A stretch of 64,000 nt of DNA from Tanypteryx hageni (GCA_028673005.1 CM054120.1:62928057-62992056); one strand, 5' to 3'. Numbered from the stretch's first letter, positions 10,867 through 21,504 are shown. Program-made: numbers and translations. The notes: generated from the letters alone by a model not told the origin.

Positions 10867-12113
10867 GTAAGTATTGAATTATAATTTTATCGTTTTTTTC
10901 AAGCTATTTGTGTTGAGTTTTTTAGTTTAATCCTGGTACAGGCAGGGGCAGATTTACCAATAGACAGAGTAAGCAAGTGCCTACAGGTGGCTGCCCTGTG
11001 CGAGTCACTTGTTTTACATCATCAGGTGTGGCACTGTCTTATCTGAACAAGTGGCCAGCGGCCAGTATGGTGTCAACACTTAAGTCAGAACTTACGGCAC
11101 TGATATTTTTGTATATCTTATTACAAGTGTCTTGCTGCCTTTATTTATTCTTTGCACTACTTTGAATAAAACAATGGCACATATGAAAGTTGTGGGGAGG
11201 ATGGCTGGCTGTCCACATGCCTAAGGGGTTTTTGGGATATAAATCAGCCCCTGGGTACTGGTATACCTTGCAGAAGGTAATTTTCCGAAAATTCTGTAAA
11301 CTGAAAAACCACCACTGTCAGGTACATAAAGTAATGTGGAATACTGGGTTCAGTTCCTTCATCTATGAGAATGGATTGTAGCCCAAATTTTTTCCAGTAT
11401 TGATGACTATAAGATATAGAAATGACTAGACAAGAAGAGTTATGTAGAGGGGAGAGAAAAATATAAAACAGGGAAAGAGGAAACTTTATTTTACATCATC
11501 ATAAATAACAGAGTTAACTTGCTGAGGATAAAGACATTTCAGAAGGGTGTTAATTGGAACTTAGTTATGTGGAAGAAGAAAAGGTTGATTTTGTTTTTAA
11601 TTTTTTATGAAGTTCTATGTAGAGGACTATCGCAGAGTTGATGTTTCTCTTGGACTAGATGCTCCTTTACATGAATAGGGCAACCTCAGTATACTCTTTT
11701 ACTTAGTTTGCAATGTTAAAGATTTTTGCTAATGCCTTTGCTATTAATTAAGATTTATTAAGTTCTATACCTTCATTGGCAAAATATTCTATGCAGATTT
11801 TCATCCAAACCATTGTTCTTGAAGACAAATCCAAGTGTATTAACAGAAAGAAAATTTTCCATTGACCTCGGGTGTGCCGTCTTGCTGTAATATACTTCTT
11901 TGTAATGGTGATGTGATTTTTTAATGCAAAAAAGTAAGTAAACAATTTAAAAAAAGAACTGCAAAAGCAGATTTTAGAATCTTCATCCTACTCTCCCTCC
12001 AAAATTTAATACTCAAAATTAATCAAAAGTTATTTACAACATAACTCACCACAGTTAAACAGTTGTAATATGATCTTTATCCCTTTCAAAAGTAAATTGC
12101 ATGTAAAAAACTG

Positions 12114-12442
12114 GCATCGGCTTTAGGTGTCTGCTGCATACTGTGGACCATTGTCGCTGATGTCTCATACCTGTTGCACATGTGCATCTTCAGGAAGGAA
12201 TCATGAGGCCATTGGGAGAAAAAAGGGAGGGAGGATTGCTAATATGAGAAGGGGAAACCAGAAGATCAGTGACTGGTGAAGGAAAGGGGGAAATCCACAA
12301 TGGCTGTTATGTGAAAGACGTGACCACCATATAAATGTGGGCAAAAGACAATTCATCGTCATTTCATCCCTGAACATGTACACTTGCAATGGGTTTGAAA
12401 CATCGGAGTCCACTGTATGCAGCAAACACTGAAAGCCGACGC
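12114..12442. repeat. Inverted-repeat element of ~330 bp with hammerhead-like arm ends
   Basis: The left arm (12114-12194) contains CTTTAGGTGTCTGCTGCATA and ends CATCTTCAGG. The right arm (about 12372-12442) is its imperfect reverse complement (CCTGAACATG, CACTGTATGCAGCAAAC, ACTGAAAGCCGACG). Towards the spacer, each arm carries a CTGAAGATG or CTGAACATG word followed some 25 nt later by GAGA or GAAA. That layout resembles the better hammerhead-like loci at 18.4 and 40.2 kb. The spacer (12195-12371) is non-coding. The type is uncertain. Confidence 0.5.
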
Positions 12443-13299
12443 TAATTTGCCACCCTGACACTGTGAAAACCTTCGTATGAAGTTAAATTGAACTTATTTA
12501 TGCTTTGCTTTTATTGTTGTAATAACATAAACAAAATGAAACTTTATCATAGTGATGGACCAGTTCATAAGGGGTTTTTAAAATCTTTCAAAATGGCAAA
12601 CAGACAGATGGGTTCATGTCTATCACTAGCTGAAACTATTCTGAAAAATGTCATATAAATTAAAACATTTGTCCTTGCTATAAGGTAAGTCAGTGTGATA
12701 GTAATGATACCAGGTAGTTATAGAAACACTTTGATATGTTTAAAAAGTTAGGAAACTGTACAGTATTACAAATAGACGCATTTTGTATGATGGAATATTT
12801 GTAGCTCTAGGATATATGTACATACTTTGAATGAATGCACACAATAAAATAGCAAAACAATGTGACCTGATTATTCAAGATGGCGGTGATGCAAAATGAA
12901 GGCTCATATTATTTAAGATGTGGTATTACAAAACTCACAAAAGTTGCTCTGGTTTAAGGATATCAGAAATTGAAATGGTTTGAGGTTGCCAATCTATATT
13001 TTGGTGATGTGTGTTGTGTTTGCATTCTGAGCATCACAGCATGCACTTCACTCCTGAACATCCTGAAGCCTATCAATCTGTGAACATCAATCATATGCTA
13101 CGGCATATTATTCTTTGACTTGAAAAGCTTGAACAGGGTTACTTTATGGCGTATAATAAAGTATCTAAAATGCCTACCAAAACTGCTGGGAGTCCTGAAG
13201 TTGCTGCTGCCCTGACATTGCCATTTGTGTCTATGAATACAGCATGGGTCCTGAATTTTCCGGTAATCCAACAAAGTTGTAGGTCAGTGAGAGCAAAAT

Positions 13300-14000
13300 A
13301 TCATCCGTGATCACAAATGAGGTTGAAGTGATTAAGCCCTCCTTTACAAATGTGACCAGAGGAGAAAATCATAACAAAACTGTTTCTGTTCAAAAACCAC
13401 CATTGTCACAGTTGTTTAAATGCAAGAAATACAGAAGGAAGAGTAAGGACTTGCTTTATGATTGTAATGTGGAAGCAAAAATCTGTAAAAAAATTTATGG
13501 GTGTTCCTCGTCGTACTTGGTTGCATCTGGGTAGAATGAGCCCAAAAACGATGGGTGACGACATTCTTAGTTTTCTAAAAGATAAATTTGAGTGAAGACT
13601 TGGCATGTGAACAATTGACCTCTTTTAATAATAGTTCATTGTTCAAGATTAGTGCAAATCTGTCCTTGTATGATGAGCTTTTAAAAAGTGATCTTTGGCC
13701 AGAGGGCATGCAGTTTCACTTTCTACAAAATAATTCAAATCGCAGCGTCACCTATGATTATAATATAATTTTTTTCAATATAAACATTCAGTGCATAAGA
13801 AAAAAGGATTATTTCTTGAACTCCTGTCACAAGAAGTAAATACAGATGTTCTATTGTTATCCGAGCACTGGTAAACAAATGGCGAGATTCTTGTATTTCT
13901 TATAAACAGTTTGTTTCATCTATCTGCAGAAATCAACATAAATGTGGTTGAGTAGCAATCTATGGAAAACCACATGTGAACATTCAATGTATAATTTTTA
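13300..14000 (+). mobile_element. LINE remnant: ORF1 C-terminus and start of AP-endonuclease
   Basis: Plus-strand frames carry KKFMGVPRRTWLHLGRMSPK (about 13485-13595) and FKISANLSLYDELLKSDLWP EGMQF (about 13635-13725), the C-terminal style of CR1-like insect ORF1 proteins. These are followed by INIQCIRKK, then ELLSQEVNTDVLLLSEHW (about 13820-13872), and in another frame CRNQHKCG.VAIYGKPHVNI. Those match the AP-endonuclease opening of LINE ORF2 (xxNIQxxRNK, DVxxLSEHW, GGVAIY). Frames are broken and the reverse transcriptase is missing. Confidence 0.7.
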
Positions 14001-14215
14001 ATGACAGTATACAGAGGGCCTTTGAATGGTCTATGGCCCTATTGAAGGTAAACACACTTAAATTGGTTCCATTTCACATTCAAGGAATTAGGTATACTAG
14101 ACAAATTTTGAATATGCTGCTCAGTTTGTGGGATCATCATCAGTAACCTTTGTTCCAAGTTTTAATTTTTGTCTTTGCTAATAAATTGTTCTAATATTTT
14201 GACTTTTGCTTACAG

Positions 14216-14383
14216 ATACTGCCAAGGTTTGATAGTGATGGGAATGTTGTAAAAGCATCCATACTGTCAATTAGTTGGGCTGCTGATCACAGGGTTCTTG
14301 ATGGAGCAACTATTGCAAGGTTTTCTAACATTTGGAAACAGTATATTGAAAATCCAAACTCAATGTTACTAAATCTGAAATAA
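14216..14383 (+). CDS. DBT: DBT terminal exon with active-site DHRVLDGA and stop
   Basis: Acceptor TTTTGCTTACAG precedes 14216 and the TAA stop is at 14381-14383, giving 55 residues. It encodes LPRFDSDGNVVKASILSISW, then AADHRVLDGATIARFSNIWK, then the C-terminus LLNLK. DHRVLDGA is the HxxxDG active-site motif whose His acts as general base in acyl transfer. The end matches the animal protein (human ...AFMLLDLK). The window therefore carries about 285 residues of a roughly 480-residue protein. I see no canonical AATAAA before the hAT element that starts at 14585, so the 3'UTR end is unknown. Confidence 0.95.
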   Translation: MLPRFDSDGNVVKASILSISWAADHRVLDGATIARFSNIWKQYIENPNSMLLNLK

Positions 14384-14584
14384 TTTTTGTGAAAATACCT
14401 CGTTTTAAAAATATTATTGTATACTGATTTAGTTATTTGTTATTATTGTGTTAATGTGGCCAAAAATTGGAGATTTTTATACAGATATCATATTAATAAT
14501 ATTCGTTTTCACAAGTTCAATTCTTGAAGAATTATGTCATTTTATTATTATTTTATTTTTATAATAGATTTGGATAACGTAAGG

Positions 14585-15131
14585 TAGCGGTTGGCAACTT
14601 TTTCTGCAGACACAGTGTCAAGAACTTCATTGGGCTGGATGAGTGTTTACATCGAAAGTTACTTAGAGCAGTATCTCTCAGCCAGTGAGATGTTAAGTTT
14701 CGAAGATAATTATTATAAAAATATATTCTTTGCAACATTAAGGTCTTGAAGATTTCCATTAACCTTTATTGGCCATGTGTACACTAAATGTAGGTGCTAT
14801 TGGCGGGTGGGCATTTAAATCCAGTTGATAAAGGTTAATCATTAATATAATACTGAAATGCAGTTGAGGTAAACATTCAACTTCTTGGAAAAGGTGGTCT
14901 TTGTTTTTATCATGGTGGGGCCAAGGTTTTTTAACCACTGACCTAGAGATTCTGTTGTCTCATTGCAGTGAAAATCAAGTCTAAATAATTTATTAGCGTT
15001 AAAACTTCACACAAAATTTTTTGAGACCATAATATTACTAGAAAAACATGAAATTGTCAAATGATTATTTACTTTTCATCATAGATTTGTGGGCTGAATG
15101 TGGCCCATGGGCTATACGTTGCCAACCCTTG
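14585..15131. mobile_element. hAT-type non-autonomous element, 547 bp
   Basis: The left end TAGCGGTTGGCAACTTTTTC and the reverse complement of the right end, CAAGGGTTGGCAACGTATAG, are hAT-style inverted termini. Flanks ACGTAAGG and CCTTAAGG agree at 6 of 8 positions. The interior has no long ORF. It lies 200 bp past the DBT stop codon and may interrupt the original 3' flank. Confidence 0.6.
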
Positions 15132-15139
15132 CCTTAAGG

Positions 15140-16920
15140 TGCTGATTCTCCAACTGTAGATTTGACTGTCAAAAGGTAATTCTCAAGAGTTTAACTTATT
15201 GAAGAGTTGAATAATGTGAACACATTTAGATTTGCAGCGAATGAAGGATATAATTTTCTGTTTGCTCAAATGTGCATCTGCTATCTGAAAAATTTCCTGA
15301 ACTGCATCAGAAAAATTTGTTTAGTACAAAATGTGCTCTGAGCTTGAACATTAATGTTTAAGGTAATTAGAGTTGTGGTGGGCAATCTGACATTTTAATC
15401 CCACTAGTGAAAGCATGTGATCAAGTTCTACGGACTCTGCCTCAAAAAAGTTTAAAGGGACCAATTTCACCTTTCACTGGTCAGCATTTTCCTAGTGAGA
15501 TGCTTTTGTAGAGAATTTTCCCATGACAAAGGAAGGCTATTTTAATAAAAGGCTGTTATTAAGTTTTTGTGTATTCAAAAAATAATAAATGAACTTAAAC
15601 AATGTGAAACGTTTTTTTAAATGCTATAAAAGTCGTTTGTTTAAATTTTTTATACCAACTCCAACACATGTGAGTCTGACTTTTGGAGCTCCAAATTCAT
15701 GGCCAAGATCTTCAGTTTCTGTTGTATCTGGCTGCAAGTGGAGCTGCAAGTGGAACTTCAAGCCAAAAAAGTCGACCAAATGCCTCGGAAATTGAATTCT
15801 GAAATTATAAAAAAAATAAATACACATCTCCAGGTGCAATCAGAGAAACTTCCACTAGACTTTCATGTATGTAGAGGAGAAAAAAGTCTGTAGAGCAAAA
15901 TATTTTTAGGAATTCATTCAAATGTATACAGGCATGCCTTGGTTAATGCAAGAGAGATGTTCCATGATATCTGTGCGCTAACCAAATTTGCGCTAAAAGA
16001 ACATTTTGTAACCACTTAACCCAGTTGATTTTTACTTTTCAGAAATTTTACTATTTTTATCTTGCAACTTATATAATGATAGGCCATTTTTATACACTAA
16101 TTTAAAGCAAGAAAACGAAGTATATGACGATTATTTTTAAAAAGCATATTTTCGAGTAGATAATGTGCACGTTAACTATGCAAAAAAGTTCAAAAACTAG
16201 AAAAATGGCTGTGCTTATTATACATAGGAAAACATGCGAGTACTTGAGACTTAAATAATGATTTATGCTTAGTGTATATTATGATTCTTTGATTCCTACA
16301 GGCTTTAGCTTACAGATTCACAATATTTCCTCTCATTTTGTTTAAAAGCCTGAATGTATATAATTCTGCTAAATCAGATGACTAAAGATTTTTTTATATC
16401 TAAAATAAACAAATTTTAAAGTTAAAAATATTTTTAGACATTTAACACAAAAAAACAGCATTTTAAAATTACTTAGAATTGTCGTATGAATATGGGATGT
16501 GTAGCAAACAATGCCTAAAACAATGAAAATTAGGTTTTTGATTTTTAAATATGCATCAAATCTGTCCACAGATTCCTTTTGAACGCGAAAATTCTGCGTA
16601 TTTTTCGGGAGAATCTTTTGTCATCAAGAGAAATTACATTGTTGCTCATTTCTGCATCCAGTGCACCGCTTCAAGGATCCCCTTCTCAAAAATAAATAAC
16701 ATCTTGAATTACTGTGGAATGACTATCACTGCACAGAAAGTGAAGTAAGAACTAAAGTGAAGTAAGAACTAAAGTGAAGTAAGAATGAAAGTAAGTGAGA
16801 AAAATGTTGGGATCATAATAAAAGACCGTATCATTTAGGAACTTTATTAATTTTAGTCTCAAGATGCCAACATCACTATAACAAAATGCATTAAACAACT
16901 GATCATATTATTTTTCCAGT
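15140..16920. other. Intergenic stretch between DBT and RCL1
   Basis: No gene is recognised. A mariner/pogo-like end (TACAGGCATGCCTTGGTTAA) is at about 15928. A three-copy tandem repeat of a 16-nt unit (AAGTGAAGTAAGAACT) covers about 16738-16790. The rest is AT-rich. Confidence 0.4.
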
Positions 16921-17122
16921 TCTAATGAGGACAGCCATTTCCACCATTGAACAAATGGCTTCCGCAACTGATGAAAAAAACAGCCTTTTCATTTATATTT
17001 TGTAATCTGCATACATATGTTGTTTCTTTATTAAAAATCTCAAATATTAGATAACTTTCACATGGACTTAAGCTTGCAATTGTCATAAAAAATTTGGAAA
17101 TATAAAGTTTTCTGTAACTTAC

Positions 17123-17359
17123 GAATACGGAGTAAGTGGAGACATCCTTTTCTCCAAGTGCCATCAAAAGAATAACTAAAGATTGACAGTAAGTGCTAAC
17201 ACATCCACCACTAGATTTCATCCAGAAGTTTGAATGCTGCTTCTTGACCCAAATCTTCAGGTAATGGAGGAGGATTGTCAGGATGCATGGGAGATGATAT
17301 TGTCTCAGCAACAAAATTGACGCCTTCAGTAATTTCAGCTATCAAGATTATTCCAAAAC
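17123..17359 (-). CDS. RCL1: RCL1 exon 5, with a second frameshift and in-frame stop
   Basis: Acceptor ..TTGCAG, donor GTAAGT. It reads FGIILIAEITEGVNFVAETI, then LPEDLGQEAAFKLLDEI (human FGLSLVAETT, LPEDLGRNCARLLLEEI). The next codon in this frame is TAG. The family-like continuation SGGCVSTYCQSLVILLMALG EKDVST (human RGGCVDSTNQSLALLLMTLGQQDVS) lies in another frame, so two bases appear to be missing near 17222. Below 17123 I find no convincing last exon. A minus-strand stretch at about 16925-17065 (ending FFISCGSHLFNGGNGCPH) is only a weak candidate. Confidence 0.82.
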
Positions 17360-18023
17360 CTGCAATTTGTAGGAACAAAACTATTTTGTCAAAGGTATAA
17401 TTTCCATTGCAAATCAATATAAATTTCCAGCAAAAGAGCCAATTTTGAAGTTTAATTTTTAACTTATTGTTAGACAATTGTGTAACAACAAAAACTTAAT
17501 TTAAATCTGGTTCAGTGATTTGGAGTAGCTTGATTATATTACTTGTAATTGAAAAGTTCGATATTTAAAATTACCAATAAACTAGGTATAATTGTTAAAC
17601 AACAAAAACATTAAATGTAAAATCTTGGAATTTTAAAGCAATACCTCATGGAGTTTAAAGAACTTATAAACCTTTCAGTGCGCTAGAATTTAAATATAAT
17701 TTAAAAGGTGAATCTAAGTTAATTTCCAAACAAAATTCAAATTAAATAAAAGAAATTCTGTAGATGTCAATAACTGCTACAGGAAATTAACATGGATCGA
17801 ATTAATGTTAAACAAGATCATTATTTAGGATTCAAAATTACATCGACTCCTTAAGCTAATGGAATAAAATATTTAAAAATTTAATTTTATGCTTTGAGAA
17901 TATATCTCCTGTAGCTAAGTATTATCAAGGCCATCTGATGCAAAATGTAATTCATTCATTTTTGTTTAACATGTTGCATGGTTTTTATAAGCAGATATGC
18001 AGTAATAGCATGTGAATAATTAC

Positions 18024-18198
18024 CAGGTGAGGTTCCTGACTTTGCTCTTCTTGAATGATCAACATTTATGTTAACATCTGGAATGCATTTTAAAAGAATT
18101 TCCTTAGCAGCAAATACCATACGGTGTCCTAGAGCAGGTGATACTTTCGTAGTATGAGCTATACCACATATACGTTTCACTTTCCCTTGTTTCAAAAC
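18024..18198 (-). CDS. RCL1: RCL1 exon 4: GKVKRICGIAHTTKVSP block
   Basis: Acceptor ..CTAG before VLKQGKVKRICGIAHTTKVS and a donor giving SGTSPG/. The reading matches human GKIKRIRGMAYSVRVSPQ, ILNKFIPDIYIYTDH and SGKSPGFGLSLVAE. The phase (58 codons plus one base) fits exon 5. The sequence is intact but more divergent than the flanking genes: GIAHTTKVSP replaces GMAYxxRVSP. The intron upstream of this exon (18199-18566) is mostly the palindrome described separately. Confidence 0.9.
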
Positions 18199-18289
18199 CT
18201 AGTAATGTAATATATCGTTGGTAGCTCAATAACTTTGGCTCAGATTATTAAAAGTACTCCTTTAGCCAAACAATTAGAGGGTTACAACA

Positions 18290-18330
18290 CCCAATGCATT
18301 TCGCCTACAAGGTGGGCATCTTCAGGGGCA
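18290..18330 (-). ncRNA. Hammerhead-like core, RCL1-sense arm
   Basis: On the minus strand, CTGAAGA (18319-18325) is followed by TGCC, a loop, GGC and GAAA (18299-18302). This is the CUGANGA - stem II - GAAA layout of a hammerhead ribozyme with a 3-bp GCC/GGC stem II. The cleavage-site side after GAAA (TGCATTGGG) does not give a clean short stem III with a UH cleavage site, so activity is doubtful. Confidence 0.35.
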
Positions 18331-18407
18331 AAACCTGTCTCAACAGTGACTGGGAATCTGCTCCCAGTGCAGTCGACTCCCAGTCACTGTTGAGACAGGT
18401 TTTGCCC

Positions 18408-18450
18408 CTGAAGATGCCCACCTTGTAGGCGAAATGCATTGGGTGTTGTA
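18408..18450 (+). ncRNA. Hammerhead-like core, opposite arm of the palindrome
   Basis: The same motif lies in the plus-strand arm: CTGAAGA at 18408-18414, GCC/GGC stem II, GAAA at 18431-18434. It is a mirror of the core in the other arm and has the same weakness at the cleavage side. Confidence 0.35.
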
Positions 18451-18566
18451 ACCCTCTAATTGTTTGGATAAAGAAGTACTTTACTTTGAATACTAGTAAT
18501 GTAAAACTATACATTAGTAATTTAGAAAGAATCTTAAGAAAAATGAATGCATTAAAGGAATCTTAC

Positions 18567-18736
18567 CCGAGCTGGTTTCAGTTTTCTAGAAATGGGATAT
18601 TTAAACACAACTTCACCCTCTGCATTTGGGTTCATAGCTCTTTTATTGACCTTCAAGTCAGCTTCTTTGTCAAATAGAAAAATTTGTTTAATACTGGAAT
18701 CGCGGTTGCTCTAATTACTTCAATTGATGGATCCAT
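18567..18736 (-). CDS. RCL1: RCL1 exon 3, with an apparent 1-nt frameshift
   Basis: Acceptor TTTATTTAG, donor GTAAGA. It opens in frame as MDPSIEVIRATAIPVLN (human VDPSVDVLKATALPLLK). After a run of five Ts near 18684-18688 the family-like reading continues in another frame: FDKEADLKVNKRAMNPNAEG, then EVVFKYPISRKLKPAR (human ..GEVVFSCPVRKVLKP). The exon is 170 nt. One more base would make 171 and keep phase 0 at both ends, so a single missing base in the T run explains it. It is either a base-calling or assembly error, or real gene damage. Confidence 0.85.
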
Positions 18737-18816
18737 CTAAATAAATAAAAAACAAATATTAATACTTAATCTTTTTTTAATGATCGCAGCATATAAAAGC
18801 ACAACTAGGAACTTGC

Positions 18817-19052
18817 CTTATGATTTGTTGCACCCCGAAAAACAACATCTAAAGGCACTTTACAAAATAGGCCCACACTTATAAGAACTTCCAAGTAGTA
18901 GCTAATTCCTCGAGCATTACAACATTTGTGAGATATACTTCCTCCGACTAAAAGACCAGGCTGAAATTCCAGTTCAGTACCTGCCTCATTTACGTGTATG
19001 AACGAGCCATTTGTTATTTTGTCTACTAATCGTATAAGACTCACTTCAGCTT
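18817..19052 (-). CDS. RCL1: RCL1 exon 2: IRLVDKITNG / GISYYLE region
   Basis: The exon begins after ..TTTCAG and contains EAEVSLIRLVDKITNGSFIH, FQPGLLVGGSISHKC, GISYYLEVLI and VPLDVVFRGATNHK. These parallel human ASFIRLLDKITNGSRI, YYQPGLLYGGSVEHDC, GIGYYLESLL and HPLKIVLRGVTND. The frame is open. The donor reads AAG/GCAAGT, a GC-AG intron with an otherwise strong consensus. No GT donor nearby keeps both phase and similarity. Confidence 0.9.
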
Positions 19053-19125
19053 CTGAAACCAAAATAAATCTTTTAGTGTAACGCTATTGGTGAGGAAGGG
19101 CAGTAATAAAAATGATAAACCGTAC

Positions 19126-19264
19126 CATTTAGTCCAACGATGCCACCATGGCATCTAATACGTGTAACTGTAATAGGTTTTCCACTTAACAAAGATAGAT
19201 CTAGTCGCTGACGCAGGAAATTACTTCCTTCGAACATGAGGTCAACACTTGATGGATCCCTCAT
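19126..19264 (-). CDS. RCL1: RCL1 exon 1: N-terminus of RNA 3'-phosphate cyclase-like protein
   Basis: The start codon is at 19264 (minus strand) and the exon ends at donor GTACGG with one base of a split codon. The product begins MRDPSSVDLMFEGSNFLRQR and continues LDLSLLSGKPITVTRIR. This matches the human RCL1 start ..SYAGCNFLRQRLVLSTLSGRPVKIRRIR. RCL1 is a nucleolar partner of the GTPase Bms1 in 18S rRNA processing. It keeps the cyclase fold but is not a cyclase. It is transcribed away from GBE1 and towards DBT. Confidence 0.92.
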
Positions 19265-19715
19265 AATTAGATTTTCACCACAAAATATGTTGTCAAACTA
19301 ACATGGTTTAGCTAGCCTCCGTAAGGAGGAAGGGTACAAATCTCTATCTTACTTTCCTTGCTTTGGCTAGACACCAACTGAAAGCATGTTCCCGGGTTCC
19401 CGGTGATTCGCATTTCAAAATTCGCATTTCATGTTCGACAAACAAACAACTGAAACCCGCACGAGATAAGAGTACAAATTTATATTCGGATACGGTTTTT
19501 AATTTTCTACAACATATTCTACGTATGTAATGATATGCCTCTCAAGTATTATAAATTCAATAAGCTTCTCCAATTTTTAAATATATGAGGTTTTAAATTA
19601 ATTACGAGACCGCCTTTGGAGTCGGTATTCTTGCTAGATTAAAATTACAAACTTAAGTTTTTTTTTATTTTTCATGTCCAAATTTCTTTACTCGAATAAT
19701 ATCTTAAACAAAAGG

Positions 19716-19773
<58 letters not shown>

Positions 19774-20499
19774 CACTGGCGGGGTAGTCAATTTTAAACT
19801 CGGCTCATGAATTCGGTGCGGGTTGGACACAGTAATCTCAGAAATCTAAATATTTTCACAAATGCGCAAACATCAGCGTATTTACATCAAAACGTATTGC
19901 AAATTGCTATATATATGATAATCTTTATAAAAAATGTAATATTAATTTGAGATTATAGCTTGGCTTCCACAGCCGCGCTATTGTAACTAACAGCATTCGA
20001 GAGAATTTGTACATGTAGCAAAACATTTTATTTGCTAGAAAAAATAATTTTAATAAAGCGTAAGTCGTCTGTGCATTTTCTAGATACCTAGTTATAGAAT
20101 TGATAGGTTGCCTCACTTATAGTCTTTTTGCATTTTTTTATTTATCTAATTTCTGAAGTGGATTTACGTGACTATAAAATTAAATATCAGTAGCAAATAT
20201 GCTATTTAGTCCAATTTAGGTAAATTTAATATTTTTCTTTCTTTAACAGCGTTAATCGTGACTATTTCGGAAAACAAACGGCACGCTGCATTGTGACACT
20301 AAAATATAAATGTTTGATTTTCTATTTTATGCAAACAATGACGCCACAGAATACTTATTGATAAAAATATATTTCATAATGAAAATATTGAAATTGACTC
20401 TTCAGCATGGCAGATCATCTGAGCGTTGTTTAACTGACTGTAGGACGTGCTGCTTAATCAGATTTGTCTGCAGATTAAACATTCAAATATTTTGCCATC
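19265..20499. other. RCL1 upstream region with a TA microsatellite
   Basis: This stretch should hold the RCL1 promoter; I see no recognisable core element. A (TA)n tract occupies about 19717-19772. No protein-coding similarity was seen in the rest. Confidence 0.45.
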
Positions 20500-20507
20500 G
20501 GTATAGA

Positions 20508-21201
20508 CAGGGCCGGGCAAGTGGTGGGCCCCCGATATTTACGGGGCCCCAAATGTTGAATATAAATAATATATTTACATCTTCAAACAAATTTTTGCTT
20601 TTTTATTAAATTAATTATCATTTAGTTACTTTATAATTGTTTGTAAGCAGTGACGGATTAAGAGATTTAAACTTATTGATGAAATAGTCTTATTAAAAAT
20701 TAAAAATGAAGATAACGTAAATTCTGCACAGAAGATTTTAGAATTTATATTAACTAATAATTTTAGTGAAATACTACCAAATGTTATGACCATACTTAGG
20801 TTATTTTTGACTTTGCCCATAACCGTGTCAAGTGCAGAGCGATCTTTTAGTAAATTAAAAATTATTAAAACCTAACTTCGCTCTACGATGTGTAATGAGC
20901 GTCTAAACGCTTTTAGTTTATTAAGCAATGAAAAAGATTAAAGAGTGTGATTTTTCTGATGTTATTGAGAATATGACATTATAGAAATCCCATATGTAAT
21001 AATTATTGTAATTAAAATGTAATTTGTTTTTATTAATATATTTATATTTTTTGTTCCAAGCAATATTTTTAATCACCTCTGAAATTACATGTTCTCTCTA
21101 AGCTGTAACATTGATGTGTAAAAAATGGCAGGTTTTTTTACATAGGGGGGCCCCAAAGACTTGCTTGCGTTAGGGTCCCCGAAAGTACTTGGCCAGCCCT
21201 G
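20508..21201 (+). mobile_element. hAT element, 694 bp, internally deleted, with 8-bp target duplication
   Basis: The termini CAGGGCCGGGCAAGTGGTGG and (reverse complement) CAGGGCTGGCCAAGTACTTT are inverted repeats. The flanks GGTATAGA (20500-20507) and GGCATAGA (21202-21209) are an 8-bp duplication with one mismatch. The interior encodes only the C-terminal end of a hAT transposase (20665-20990). Confidence 0.82.
20665..20990 (+). pseudogene. C-terminal (dimerisation) fragment of a hAT transposase
   Basis: The plus frame reads LIDEIVLLKIKNEDNVNSAQ, then LPNVMTILRLFLTLPITVSS and AERSFSKLKIIKT, a stop at about 20872, and LRSTMCNERLNAFSLLSNEK D. The block LPITVSSAERSFSKLK followed by LRSTM..ERL is the classic hAT C-terminal dimerisation motif (as in ZMYM/ZBED-like transposases). 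The catalytic core is absent. Confidence 0.82.
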
Positions 21202-21213
21202 GGCATAGACAAG

Positions 21214-21460
21214 GACGTACCCAGGGGCGGGGTCTGTACCCCCCCCCCTCCCGGTGTACAGACATTTGTGTAATCTGCGATAACTAAGCTACAAACTTGC
21301 TACGTTTCCTCTTGTTATGCTGCCACTTGCTGCGTTGAATTATAAGAACTAAAAACTTTATAAAAGTTTATACTATTTGAATAGGACTTTTATTTAATCA
21401 ATTTCTGGAAATTGGTTTTCAGCCTCAGGCCCCCCTAAAGTAAATTTCTGGGTATGTGCA
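21214..21460. mobile_element. Probable small inverted-terminus element
   Basis: GGACGTACCCAGGGGCGGGG at the left, and a right end whose reverse complement reads TGCACATACCCAGAAATTTA, suggest a short TIR element. The flanks show no clear target duplication, so its limits are approximate. Confidence 0.35.
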
Positions 21461-21504
21461 TGGGAATAGATAGGTAATCATCAGTTTATGGGGGTTTTTA
21501 GTAG

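Larger units (their letters stand above)
18253..18480. repeat. ~228-bp near-perfect palindrome inside an RCL1 intron
   Basis: The left arm (18253-18352) reads AGTACT..CCAAACAATTAGAGGG and continues CACCCAATGCATTTCGCC, GGTGGGCATCTTCAGGGGC and CTGTCTCAACAGTGACTGGG. The right arm to 18480 is its reverse complement with very few mismatches. The loop is about 25 nt. The palindrome fills most of the 368-bp intron between RCL1 exons 3 and 4. Confidence 0.9.
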
